In this document: positions 43,995-52,829 of the stretch, piece by piece
How positions within the stretch are numbered: position 1 is the stretch's first letter
Layout of the letters: each line of letters begins with the position of its first letter
Origin: Paenibacillus pectinilyticus
GTDB lineage: Bacteria > Bacillota > Bacilli > Paenibacillales > NBRC-103111
NCBI RefSeq assembly: GCF_001700435.1
Contig: NZ_LYPC01000014.1
Coordinates: 310,001-374,000 of the forward strand
DNA: 64,000 nt
Reading direction: 5' to 3'
Position numbers and translations under genes: made by a program
The notes under the pieces: generated by a model
The model's input: only the letters and a program-made list of their open reading frames with translations
What the model was told of the DNA's origin: nothing
Databases searched by the model: none

Positions 43995-45461
43995 ATGCGT
44001 TTAGGTCGCAGGTCGGGGCTGTATCTGCTTGTCATATTCATTCTTATTATTTGTGCATTTCTAATCAGGTTACCCAATAAAGCCAATAATGATAAACCAT
44101 CTCCGATAAACCCATCTGAATTATCATCGAATAGCCATTCGGAAACGGTTATTACCTTTGCCTACCTTACATCTGGCAACGGAAGTGATATGCAACAGTT
44201 GGTCGACTCGTATAACAAAACCCATTCCGATGTACGCGTCGAAATGCTGTCCCTCTCTTCAGACAGATATAGTGAGATGGTGAATATGATGATGGCATCG
44301 GGTAAGGGACCAGATATCATGTCCATTCATCATGATTGGATTATTACTTATATGAACAAAAATTGGTTGCTTGATATGACTCCTTATATAGACTCCCAGT
44401 TTCTTGCGGAATATCCAGAATGGGCGAAGCAATATGGAAAAATCAACGGTAAATACTACACATTTCCAACTCGAATGGTTACAACTCGATTGATATACAA
44501 TAAGGACATGTTCCTACAAGCGGGACTTGACCCCGATAAGCCACCAAAAACGTTGGAAGAATTGGTTTACGATTCAGATGTGATCACAAAGTCGCAGTTA
44601 GGTACAGCAAAGCGTGGATTTGCAATTGCAGGTGGTGAGGATTGGAAGGGGTTCGTCCAGTCGATGGAGATAGCGAATACCTACAGCGGCTCTTATTTAT
44701 ATAACTATTTAAAGGGTAATTACGACATCACCATTTATAAACCTTGGCTATCCAGTATGATTGCCATGAGAAAACAAGAATCTCTGTATCCAGGTGAAGT
44801 ATCTTTAAAATACGATACAGCTTTTACCCAATTTACAGAGGGTAACATTGCTATGTTGATCGCTAACAGCGGCGATCTTTCAGTCCTTGCGCAAAGCGAG
44901 CCTTTATCCTTCGAATGGGGAGTAAGTTTTCCTCCGGCGACCGATGTGGCGCATAGTGGTCAAGGAGCACTTATGATGTTTCCTGAGCCAACCATTGGGA
45001 TTAACAGCTCAACACCATATAAGAAGGAAGTAACAGAATTTTGGGAGTATCTGCATGATAAGCAGCAATTGAGTGAGTTATTCCATAGAAGCTGTATTCC
45101 TTCCATTGTGAAGGGAATTAACGATAATGACATCTACAAACCTTCTATTCCCAACTGCGACAAGTTTATGCCTAGTTCCCTTGATTCCTTCTATCCGAGA
45201 GAACCAATCTGGTTAGAGGATTATGGTACGGTCCGTGCTTATGATGATCCCAATGCGGGTTGGACACCTAGGATGCAAGTGTATCGGGATATCCTGTCAG
45301 GCAAGGTAGACATTGATATTGCTTTGCAAAACGAGACTGCGAGACTGAACAATCAACTTCAGCGAGCTATCACGGAATCAAGACTAAATCTTGCTCCCTA
45401 TGTCATACTGAATTTTAATCCTCTGAAGCCATTAGAGAATCAATCGGGTAGTTTGAAATAA
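43995..45461 (+). CDS. Membrane-anchored sugar-binding protein without transporter genes
   Basis: 488 residues with a family 1 solute-binding fold (VITFAYLTSGNGSDMQQLVDSYN, GKGPDIMSIHHDW, YYTFPTRMVTTRLIYNKDMF). The N-terminal helix (LYLLVIFILIICAFLI) lacks a proper lipobox (Ile precedes the Cys), so it is probably a signal anchor. No permeases are adjacent; the gene is convergent with a YesN/YesM pair. It may be an accessory ligand sensor for that kinase rather than a transport component; an orphan transporter subunit is the alternative. Confidence 0.75.
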   Translation: MRLGRRSGLYLLVIFILIICAFLIRLPNKANNDKPSPINPSELSSNSHSETVITFAYLTSGNGSDMQQLVDSYNKTHSDVRVEMLSLSSDRYSEMVNMMMASGKGPDIMSIHHDWIITYMNKNWLLDMTPYIDSQFLAEYPEWAKQYGKINGKYYTFPTRMVTTRLIYNKDMFLQAGLDPDKPPKTLEELVYDSDVITKSQLGTAKRGFAIAGGEDWKGFVQSMEIANTYSGSYLYNYLKGNYDITIYKPWLSSMIAMRKQESLYPGEVSLKYDTAFTQFTEGNIAMLIANSGDLSVLAQSEPLSFEWGVSFPPATDVAHSGQGALMMFPEPTIGINSSTPYKKEVTEFWEYLHDKQQLSELFHRSCIPSIVKGINDNDIYKPSIPNCDKFMPSSLDSFYPREPIWLEDYGTVRAYDDPNAGWTPRMQVYRDILSGKVDIDIALQNETARLNNQLQRAITESRLNLAPYVILNFNPLKPLENQSGSLK

Positions 45462-45468
45462 AATAAAT

Positions 45469-45508
45469 AAAAGCCGCTCTACAGCTTATACAAGCGAGAG
45501 CGGCTTTT
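45469..45508. terminator. Bidirectional terminator
   Basis: Perfect 12-bp stem AAAAGCCGCTCT / AGAGCGGCTTTT with a 16-nt loop, A tract on the left and T tract on the right, between convergent genes. Confidence 0.9.
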
Positions 45509-45516
45509 ATTGCGGT

Positions 45517-47145
45517 TTATTCGATTGAATTTTCAATAAGTGCTCGGTATTTTCCTGGATGCATGCCGGTATATTTTTTAAATAAAGTGCTAAAGTATTG
45601 TGGATTCTCGATTCCAACCATTTCTGAAACCTCAAGAACCTTTAAGTCGGGGGATTTGAGCAATTCCTTGGCTACTTCAATCCGATGCTTGTTAATGTAT
45701 TCCGTTATCGTATCTCCGGTTTCCTGTTTAAAAATTTGGCTGATATAATTGGGAGTTAGAAAAACTTCCTCAGATAAGATTTTTGTATTGATATCCTCCA
45801 TATAACGTCGGTTAATAACCTCCTTGATTTTCTGGGTGACACGGCTATTCTTGCTTGTATGTCTCTTCTCGAAGTGTATCGTAGCTTTCAGGAAAATATT
45901 TTCCAAAAGCACTTGCATCTCATCGATATTCCTAGCTTGTTCTATGCTCTTCAACACCTCTAGCTTGCTGCTAATGAGTTCGTCGAAGACTTCCTCCATC
46001 TCGTACATCATGCGAGACAAGCTGAATAACAGCTCTGCAGCAATATGTCGCACATAATCAACCGAATATTGGGTTTGCTGTTTGAAAGGGGCAAAAAGTT
46101 GTTCTAAAGCCACAGTAATCCCTTCAGCGAATCCTAGCTTCACATTAGATAGAAGTTTGTATTCGAAAGTATAGATGTGATTAGGCGGTGAATCACTACC
46201 CTCTGCGGCTAGATCCTGAATGCTTAGAATGGAGTTCTTTCCTGTGTAGAAGGTATATTGCAGGGCATATTTGGCTTCCATATAAGAAGATTGGAGGGAC
46301 ACGAGTTCCTTGACTGGGTTTCCGATTCCGATGGAGACAGGAATTTTGAGAAATTTATTTATACAGTTGACGATTTCTTCACAATATTCAATGATTGCCC
46401 CATTGGCTTCTTCTGGAAAGTGAAGCAACATAATAAACTCATTATCGTTGATGTTGGTAAAGCAAAGACCAGATTTATGCGAGTTGATGAGCTCTTCCAC
46501 GACATTATGAATGGCGAAGAACAGTAGCTGCTTATTTTCTTCCGTGAATTTTTCCACAGCTAGCTTATAGTCGTCCATCTGAATAACCGCTATACAGATG
46601 GAGTCATCCCTCTTAAAGGGGATTTGGTAATACGTGGCTTTATCCCATAAACTTTGCTCATTATCCGAGAAGCCAGCAATGACTTGGTTAAGGAATTTTT
46701 CACGTAGCGCTGGCAGGCTTTGGGCCAATTGAAGCTTTAACTTTTCCTCAGTCATCAGTCTTTTTCGTTCCGACTGGATACTATCCACCACCTTACTTAC
46801 TACGGCCTGAAGCTCCTCCAGCTTGACGGGCTTCAACACATAACCATCCGCATTTAACTGCAGGGCGGACTTTACATAATCGAAATCCTGAATTCCACTT
46901 ATGAATATGACCCGTGCCCTGCAACCTTCCTCTTTCAACTTAGAGGTGAGCTGTAAACCGTCAATAAAGGGCATCCGAATATCGGACAGTAAGATCTCTG
47001 GCTGGTACTGCCTGCACATCTCCAATGCCTCTTCGCCATCCTCCGCTTCACCAACGATTTCTATCCCCAAGGATTCCCAGGATAGAACCTTGGCGAGACC
47101 TCTCCGAACGTTGTATTCGTCATCCGCTATGATCATCTTGAGCAT
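45517..47145 (-). CDS. YesN-type response regulator with AraC output domain
   Basis: 542 residues. Receiver domain with D8, D9 and phospho-acceptor D55 in ILLSDIRMPFIDG; middle region of about 300 residues; AraC domain at about 440-540 (DINTKILSEEVFLTPNYISQIFKQ, VLEVSEMVGIENPQYFSTLFKKYTGMHPGKYR). GGAGGAG lies 7 nt before the ATG at 47145. Its start overlaps the kinase 3' end by 26 nt, so translation is coupled. Likely target: the nearby importer operon at 49177 or the convergent binding protein. Confidence 0.92.
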   Translation of the reverse strand: MLKMIIADDEYNVRRGLAKVLSWESLGIEIVGEAEDGEEALEMCRQYQPEILLSDIRMPFIDGLQLTSKLKEEGCRARVIFISGIQDFDYVKSALQLNADGYVLKPVKLEELQAVVSKVVDSIQSERKRLMTEEKLKLQLAQSLPALREKFLNQVIAGFSDNEQSLWDKATYYQIPFKRDDSICIAVIQMDDYKLAVEKFTEENKQLLFFAIHNVVEELINSHKSGLCFTNINDNEFIMLLHFPEEANGAIIEYCEEIVNCINKFLKIPVSIGIGNPVKELVSLQSSYMEAKYALQYTFYTGKNSILSIQDLAAEGSDSPPNHIYTFEYKLLSNVKLGFAEGITVALEQLFAPFKQQTQYSVDYVRHIAAELLFSLSRMMYEMEEVFDELISSKLEVLKSIEQARNIDEMQVLLENIFLKATIHFEKRHTSKNSRVTQKIKEVINRRYMEDINTKILSEEVFLTPNYISQIFKQETGDTITEYINKHRIEVAKELLKSPDLKVLEVSEMVGIENPQYFSTLFKKYTGMHPGKYRALIENSIE

Positions 47146-48982
47146 GGTTAATCTCCTCCATTTGGTGAACAATTGGGAGTTCTATCACAGCCAGAACACC
47201 AGGACCTTCGTGTTTTATATAGTACAAGCCATAAGCATCACCGAACCACATTTGTATCCTTTCCTTCACATTACGGGTTCCAAAGGAATGTGCTGGCTCA
47301 CTTTCGCCTTGTTTAACAGCGATCTGTTCGTTCAGCTTGTCTGCATCAGCTCCTGCCCCGTTATCGAGGACCTGGAATTGGAGCTTCCCAGGCTCAAGCG
47401 ACGTTACCTTAATGTTGATCATGCCAGGACCACGCCGCTTTTCGATTCCATGATGGATCGCGTTTTCAATTAATGGTTGAAGGATGAGCTTAACTGTCAG
47501 ACAGGGGAGAAGCTCCTCTTCGACCTCTATCTGGTATTGAATACGGTTATTGGAGCGAACTTGTTGGATGATCAAGTAGCTTTCCGCTTGTTTGAGTTCT
47601 TCTTGCAAAGTGATAATATTCTTCCCCTTACTTAAGGAATGTCGGAAAAAATCGGATAAAGCCGTAACCATCTTGACGATATCAGGGGCTTGATGATCGA
47701 TGGCAAGCCAGTTGATGGAATCAAGTGTGTTGTATAGGAAATGGGGGTTGATTTGGGCTTGGAGGGCATCCAACTCCGCTTTTTTCTTCCGGTTTTCCGT
47801 TACATACAGTTTTTGGATCATTTCGTCTAATTGTAGGATCATCGCGTTGTAAGAATTGAACATTATCGAAAATTCGTCTTTTCGTTTATACATGATAGGC
47901 ATCGTAAGATTCCCTGTTTTGGTGTAGGACATGGATTTTACAAATTGGCGAATTGGCGATGAAATGTCATTAGTCATTAAGAAAGAAAGTATTACAGCAA
48001 TTAGGAGACATAATCCCAGTACGAAGAGAATGATTTTACGAAAGGCCATCAATTTGCCATTCAGATCTTGCATGGGAGAAACGGAAATGACTTTCCAGCC
48101 TGTTAAGGGAATCGTACGGTAAGAAACCAAATGCGCTGTGCCGCCGATGCTGGAGGAAAAACTCAACTGACTCTTCCATTCGGGAGCCTTCTGCTGGATA
48201 TAACTCCATATTTTCCGTGTTTGGTCAGTATCCTTCGTAGGACCTGAAAGGATACGGTTGTTGTCATCGAGCAGATAAATGGTGCTGTTGACAGAGGGTT
48301 TTAGAGAGTTCAGATTGCGAGCTATGTCATCTAGATCCAGATCAATCGTTAACAATGCCGAAAATGGAATTTGGATATGCCGGAGAGCATACACGCGTTT
48401 GATAAACCGAAGTGAAGACACTCTGGTTAATGGATCCTTGTCCTTGTAAATCCCTATGACCGTATAGTCGCTTCGAAATGGAATCGTTTGAAACCACTCG
48501 GTTGTCTCAATGCTTTCCATGTTGGCAATGTTGTCCGTAAAGTTCTTCTGAAAATATTCGGGCCTATCTTGCATGTAGAGCTTCGGTTGAATCCTAGGAC
48601 TTGAAGTATTTGGAACATAGTAGTCCTGCAAGATTTTGTCCAGATTGGATAATTCATTGATGACGGCAGCTTCGTTGGCAGGCCGACCAGATGACAGAAT
48701 GTTCTGGAGTTTTGGATTCAAGTAGATAAAGGAAGCGATGGTGTTTATATCCCCTATCTTTTGATCGATGCTGCCAACAACTAGAGACAGATTATTTTGA
48801 ATAGATGTGGTGATATTTTCGGAAATCGTCTCGGCTGATCGATTATAAATAATGTAGGTCAAGAGGAAAATAGGAAGAATGACCAGGATCAGAAAGTACA
48901 TCATTAAGCGGTATCGTATGCTATACCTAAAGAATGAAAGGGTATTTAGAATTTTGTTCCACGTCATACTATTCGAAAACAT
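47120..48982 (-). CDS. YesM-type sensor histidine kinase
   Basis: 620 residues. First helix about residues 27-47 (LMMYFLILVILPIFLLTYII), extracytoplasmic sensor region to about 305, second helix (IILFVLGLCLLIAVILSFL), HAMP, phosphorylation site H414 in QAQINPHFLYNTLDSINW and ATPase motifs (LQPLIENAIHHG, DNGAGAD, FGTRNVKERIQ). GAGG lies about 9 nt before ATG 48982; other in-frame ATGs occur at 48991 and upstream. Divergent from the ABC importer operon starting 195 nt away, its most likely target. Confidence 0.91.
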   Translation of the reverse strand: MFSNSMTWNKILNTLSFFRYSIRYRLMMYFLILVILPIFLLTYIIYNRSAETISENITTSIQNNLSLVVGSIDQKIGDINTIASFIYLNPKLQNILSSGRPANEAAVINELSNLDKILQDYYVPNTSSPRIQPKLYMQDRPEYFQKNFTDNIANMESIETTEWFQTIPFRSDYTVIGIYKDKDPLTRVSSLRFIKRVYALRHIQIPFSALLTIDLDLDDIARNLNSLKPSVNSTIYLLDDNNRILSGPTKDTDQTRKIWSYIQQKAPEWKSQLSFSSSIGGTAHLVSYRTIPLTGWKVISVSPMQDLNGKLMAFRKIILFVLGLCLLIAVILSFLMTNDISSPIRQFVKSMSYTKTGNLTMPIMYKRKDEFSIMFNSYNAMILQLDEMIQKLYVTENRKKKAELDALQAQINPHFLYNTLDSINWLAIDHQAPDIVKMVTALSDFFRHSLSKGKNIITLQEELKQAESYLIIQQVRSNNRIQYQIEVEEELLPCLTVKLILQPLIENAIHHGIEKRRGPGMINIKVTSLEPGKLQFQVLDNGAGADADKLNEQIAVKQGESEPAHSFGTRNVKERIQMWFGDAYGLYYIKHEGPGVLAVIELPIVHQMEEINHAQDDHSG

Positions 48983-49176
48983 TCTCCACATCCTCATTAG
49001 AAGCATCATTTATTCTCAATTATAGTATATCAAGATTGCCATAGAAATCACACGGTACTAGACTTCAAGTTTGTTGAATTTCAAACGAAATTGGAATTTA
49101 GTTTATTTCAACATCAAAGAATTAAGGATAACATTGAACTATAAAGAAAAAGAAATACTCGGAAGGAGTGAGAGAC

Positions 49177-50139
49177 TTGGCTCAATCGAATACCATCGAA
49201 AGCGTCCAAGTAATGAAAGTGCGAAAGATTGGATTCTGGAGGGATTTCATCAAGTACCGTGTTTTCTTAACCTTGATGCTTCCCGCCCTGCTTATTGTAA
49301 TTTTTAATAATTACATCCCTATGTTCGGAGTCATCGTAGCATTCAAGAACTACAACTACATTGGCGGAATCCTGCATAGTCCATGGTCGGGATGGGAGAA
49401 TTTTAAGTATCTGGTCCAAACGGACGAAGCATGGCTGGCAACCAGAAATACCCTCACGTACAACAGCTTATTCATTGTAATCAATACGGCAACAGCGGTA
49501 ACGGTAGCAATTGCGTTGAATGAAATTCGAAATCGCAAGCTCGCTAAGTTTTTCCAGAGTGCCATGTTGTTTCCTTATTTCTTATCTTTCGTAGCCATCA
49601 GCTATTTGGCTTATGCCCTACTAGGAGAGAATGGATTTATTAACACGGGGATTTTGAAAATGTTTGGCGTAGATGCTATCAGTTGGTATTCCAATCCATT
49701 TTATTGGAAATTCATCTTGCCGATGACTAACTTATGGAAAAATATAGGATACATTGTCGTCGTATATCTCGCCTCGATCACAAGTATTGATGGTGAGTAT
49801 TATGAATCGGCCGTTATTGACGGCGCATCGAAGTGGAAGCAAATCCGATTCATTACGATCCCGTTAATGAGACCGGTCATCATTACAATGGTATTGTTGC
49901 AAGTTAGCCGGATATTCAATGCCGATTTCGGTCTTTTCTATCAGCTTCCTTTGAACACGGGGACTCTGCACAATTCAACTGAGGTTATTGATACCTTTGT
50001 TTTCCGAAATTTCTTGGTAAGCGGTAACGTCGGGATGTCAGCTGCAGCAGGCTTGTATCAAGCTGTGGTGGGGTTTGTAGTTATCCTTATTACGAATTCT
50101 GTTGTACGCAAGGTCAATAAAGAGGAAGCGCTATTCTAG
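49177..50139 (+). CDS. CUT1 sugar ABC permease (LplB-type)
   Basis: 320 residues from TTG 49177, 8 nt after AAGGAG; a GTG at 49168 overlaps that site. Six helices with opening VFLTLMLPALLIVIFNNYIPMFG and the EAA loop ESAVIDGASKWKQIRFITIPLM. Pairs with the next permease 14 nt downstream. First gene of the second complete importer operon, divergent from YesM. Confidence 0.92.
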   Translation: MAQSNTIESVQVMKVRKIGFWRDFIKYRVFLTLMLPALLIVIFNNYIPMFGVIVAFKNYNYIGGILHSPWSGWENFKYLVQTDEAWLATRNTLTYNSLFIVINTATAVTVAIALNEIRNRKLAKFFQSAMLFPYFLSFVAISYLAYALLGENGFINTGILKMFGVDAISWYSNPFYWKFILPMTNLWKNIGYIVVVYLASITSIDGEYYESAVIDGASKWKQIRFITIPLMRPVIITMVLLQVSRIFNADFGLFYQLPLNTGTLHNSTEVIDTFVFRNFLVSGNVGMSAAAGLYQAVVGFVVILITNSVVRKVNKEEALF

Positions 50140-50153
50140 TGAGGTGATACGAG

Positions 50154-51068
50154 ATGGATGATCATAACCAAGCACAATCCAAATTTAATAATATATCCTT
50201 GTCAGCAAACTTTCTGTTGACTTTGGGCTTCTGGTTGATTGCGATAGCCAGTCTAGTTCCCATGTTGCTGGTGCTCTCCGTATCCTTGTCGGATGAGAAT
50301 GCTGTGGTTCAACATGGATACAGCCTGTGGCCAAGAGAATTCACTACTTATGCTTATGAATACTTATTCAAAGATTACGCCAAGATTTTCAAAGGATATG
50401 GGGTCTCCATATTAGTAACCATAGTTGGAACGATGCTTAGTTTACTTTTTACAGCCATGGTAGCCTATCCTTTATCGAGAAAAGATTTTAAATGGAGAAA
50501 TACCTTTTCCTTCTTCATCTTCTTTACCATGTTGTTTAACGGTGGATTAGTGCCCTTCTACATGACGTATTCCGCAGCAGGGTTGAAAAATACATTATTA
50601 GCGCTTATACTGCCGCTTTTAATTGCACCATTCAACGTCATTGTTATGAGAGTGTTTTTTACGAACACAATACCACCGGCTTTGATTGAATCGTCGATTA
50701 TTGATGGGGCAGGCGAATTCCGGATATTTAGAAGCATAATCCTGCCGTTATCACTTCCTGTATTGGCTACTATTGGACTCTTTCAAACTTTTGCCTACTG
50801 GAATGATTGGTTTTTGAGCCTCATCTTTATCAGTAATGACAATCTAGTCAATCTTCAGTATCTGATGTACAAGGTCATGCGGGAAGTGGAATATCTCAAC
50901 TCCGGCGTGGTGGATGCAAGTCGTCTTGGAGAACTTCAGAAAAATTTGCCCTCCCAGACAGTTCGGATGGCCATGGCTATTGTAGGAATTGGTCCAATCA
51001 TCTTCGTTTACCCGTTTCTGCAAAAATACTTTATCAAAGGACTTACAGTTGGATCTGTAAAGGGCTAG
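50154..51068 (+). CDS. CUT1 sugar ABC permease (YtcP-type)
   Basis: 304 residues. Family marks: FIFFTMLFNGGLVPFYM, the EAA-type loop ESSIIDGAGEFRIFRSIILPLSLP and the C-terminal GLTVGSVKG. GAGGTG precedes the ATG. Works with the permease before it and the binding lipoprotein 59 nt after it. Confidence 0.93.
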   Translation: MDDHNQAQSKFNNISLSANFLLTLGFWLIAIASLVPMLLVLSVSLSDENAVVQHGYSLWPREFTTYAYEYLFKDYAKIFKGYGVSILVTIVGTMLSLLFTAMVAYPLSRKDFKWRNTFSFFIFFTMLFNGGLVPFYMTYSAAGLKNTLLALILPLLIAPFNVIVMRVFFTNTIPPALIESSIIDGAGEFRIFRSIILPLSLPVLATIGLFQTFAYWNDWFLSLIFISNDNLVNLQYLMYKVMREVEYLNSGVVDASRLGELQKNLPSQTVRMAMAIVGIGPIIFVYPFLQKYFIKGLTVGSVKG

Positions 51069-51127
51069 TCCCGGTTAGCCGGTTAACATAGCAATCATTA
51101 TCAAACATTCTTGAGGAGGATTTGTAA

Positions 51128-52660
51128 ATGAAAAAGGGGATTACATTAGTAAAAAGTGCGTTTCTTATGCCGCTTGCGTTGTCGCTTGTTCTGGCAGGTT
51201 GCAGTAGCAACAAATCAACGGATACAGGATCATCTGCATCACCGAAGAACACTGACGCTGTATCTACCCAAGCGCCTAAATTGAAACCAGCTGAAGTGTC
51301 AATTTATTATCCAGGATCTCCGCAGAAAGATGTTGCGCTTGTTGAAGGGGAAATGAACAAAATCCTGAAAGAGAAAATAAACGCTACCGTTAAGATCAAT
51401 GCTGTGGACTGGTCGAACTGGACGCAGAAGATCAACCTGATGTCTGCCTCTAATGAACCATTCGATCTCGTGTTTACAGCTTCCTGGGATAACTTCAGCG
51501 GCAACATTGCCAAAGGCGCATTCGTTGACATGCTTCCGCTAATGGATAAATATGGACAAGATATTAAGAAGAGTATAAATCCGCTGTTTATTTCTGGGAA
51601 TACGCTGAACGGTAAGCTATATGCCCTTCCAACCCAGAAAGAATTCGCAAGCCAACAAGGCATGTTTCTGCTCAAAGATCTAGTAGACAAATACAATATT
51701 GACATCAAGTCCATCAATAAGCTGTCTGATCTGGAGCCCATTCTTCAAACAATTAAAGATAAAGAGCCAGATGTCATCCCGATGTGGGGAACCAGCAACT
51801 GGAAACAGGTGCTTCCTTATGAAAGCATCGGCAATGCAAAGGTGCCAGGAGCTCTAGTAAAGGGCGGCGATCTAAAGGTTGTCAATCAATATGAGCAAGC
51901 GGACATTAAGCAATACTACGAATTGATGTACAGCTGGAACAAAAAGGGCTTTTTCCAGAAGGATGCTGCTACAAATACCGACGGGACCCCTTCTGCTAAA
52001 GCAGGTAAAGTATTCGCACAATGGAGTCAATTGAAGCCTGGAGCCGACGGAGAATATAATACCACACATGACCGCAAAGTGGTTCAGGTTGAACTGGAGA
52101 AGACACCTTTTACGACAACTGGTGACTTGAATAACTCGATGCTTGCGATTTCCAGAACCTCCAATGATCCAGAGCGTGCCATGATGGTGCTCAATCTGCT
52201 TCATAGTGATGCCAAGCTTCTGAACCTGTTGGTTAACGGTGTGGAAGGTAAGCAATATGTGAAAGTAGCTGGTAAAGATAATGTGATCAAGCTGCCAGAT
52301 GGAGTCAAAGCAGGTGATACGGGTTATACGCCAGGAGCAAACTGGATGTTTGGTAATCAATTCTTGAATTACCTATGGGATAATGAAGATCCGCAAAAAT
52401 GGCAAAAGTATGATACTTTCAATAAAGCTGCTACAGCGACGAAAGCCCTAGGTTTCACTTTCGACAGCTCCAATACGAAAAATGAAGAAGCTGCCATTGT
52501 TTCAATCTACGATTCTTATAGAGAGGGTTTAGGTGCTGGTGTGCTTGATCCAGCCAAAGCTCTGCCTGAAATGAATGATAAGCTGAAAAAGGCAGGCGTG
52601 GATAAAGTAATCGCAGAGATGCAGAAGCAATTGGATGAGTTCATGAAGAACAAAAAATAA
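51128..52660 (+). CDS. Sugar-binding lipoprotein of the second importer
   Basis: 510 residues with lipobox LAGC (C25). After a Ser/Thr linker the mature domain starts VSIYYPGSPQKDVALVEGEM, and later motifs include NEPFDLVFTASWDN, KLYALPTQKEFASQQGMF and RTSNDPERAMMVLNLLHSD. GGAGGA precedes the ATG. A close paralogue is encoded at 58356, beyond the large SLH protein. It closes the importer operon and is followed by a terminator. Confidence 0.93.
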   Translation: MKKGITLVKSAFLMPLALSLVLAGCSSNKSTDTGSSASPKNTDAVSTQAPKLKPAEVSIYYPGSPQKDVALVEGEMNKILKEKINATVKINAVDWSNWTQKINLMSASNEPFDLVFTASWDNFSGNIAKGAFVDMLPLMDKYGQDIKKSINPLFISGNTLNGKLYALPTQKEFASQQGMFLLKDLVDKYNIDIKSINKLSDLEPILQTIKDKEPDVIPMWGTSNWKQVLPYESIGNAKVPGALVKGGDLKVVNQYEQADIKQYYELMYSWNKKGFFQKDAATNTDGTPSAKAGKVFAQWSQLKPGADGEYNTTHDRKVVQVELEKTPFTTTGDLNNSMLAISRTSNDPERAMMVLNLLHSDAKLLNLLVNGVEGKQYVKVAGKDNVIKLPDGVKAGDTGYTPGANWMFGNQFLNYLWDNEDPQKWQKYDTFNKAATATKALGFTFDSSNTKNEEAAIVSIYDSYREGLGAGVLDPAKALPEMNDKLKKAGVDKVIAEMQKQLDEFMKNKK

Positions 52661-52674
52661 GATTTGAATTGAAT

Positions 52675-52702
52675 ATAAGACTGCCATTAGCGGCAGTCTT
52701 AT
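52675..52702 (+). terminator. Terminator after the importer operon
   Basis: Perfect 11-bp stem ATAAGACTGCC / GGCAGTCTTAT with a 6-nt loop, followed by ATTTAAA. Confidence 0.8.
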
Positions 52703-52714
52703 ATTTAAAAAAAT

Positions 52715-52729
52715 ATGTAAACGAATACA
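52715..52729 (+). promoter_or_regulatory. cre site before the SLH protein gene
   Basis: ATGTAAACGAATACA matches the degenerate CcpA consensus WTGNAANCGNWNNCW at every position, about 100 nt before the start codon. Confidence 0.6.
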
Positions 52730-52829
52730 ATTCTTGCAGAGCTGGAGCAATCCTCGCATGTTATCATTTGAGAATTCCAAACGAAATCATAGCTTAGTTC
52801 ATGCTCAAAAAAAAGGAGGAATTACAGTA

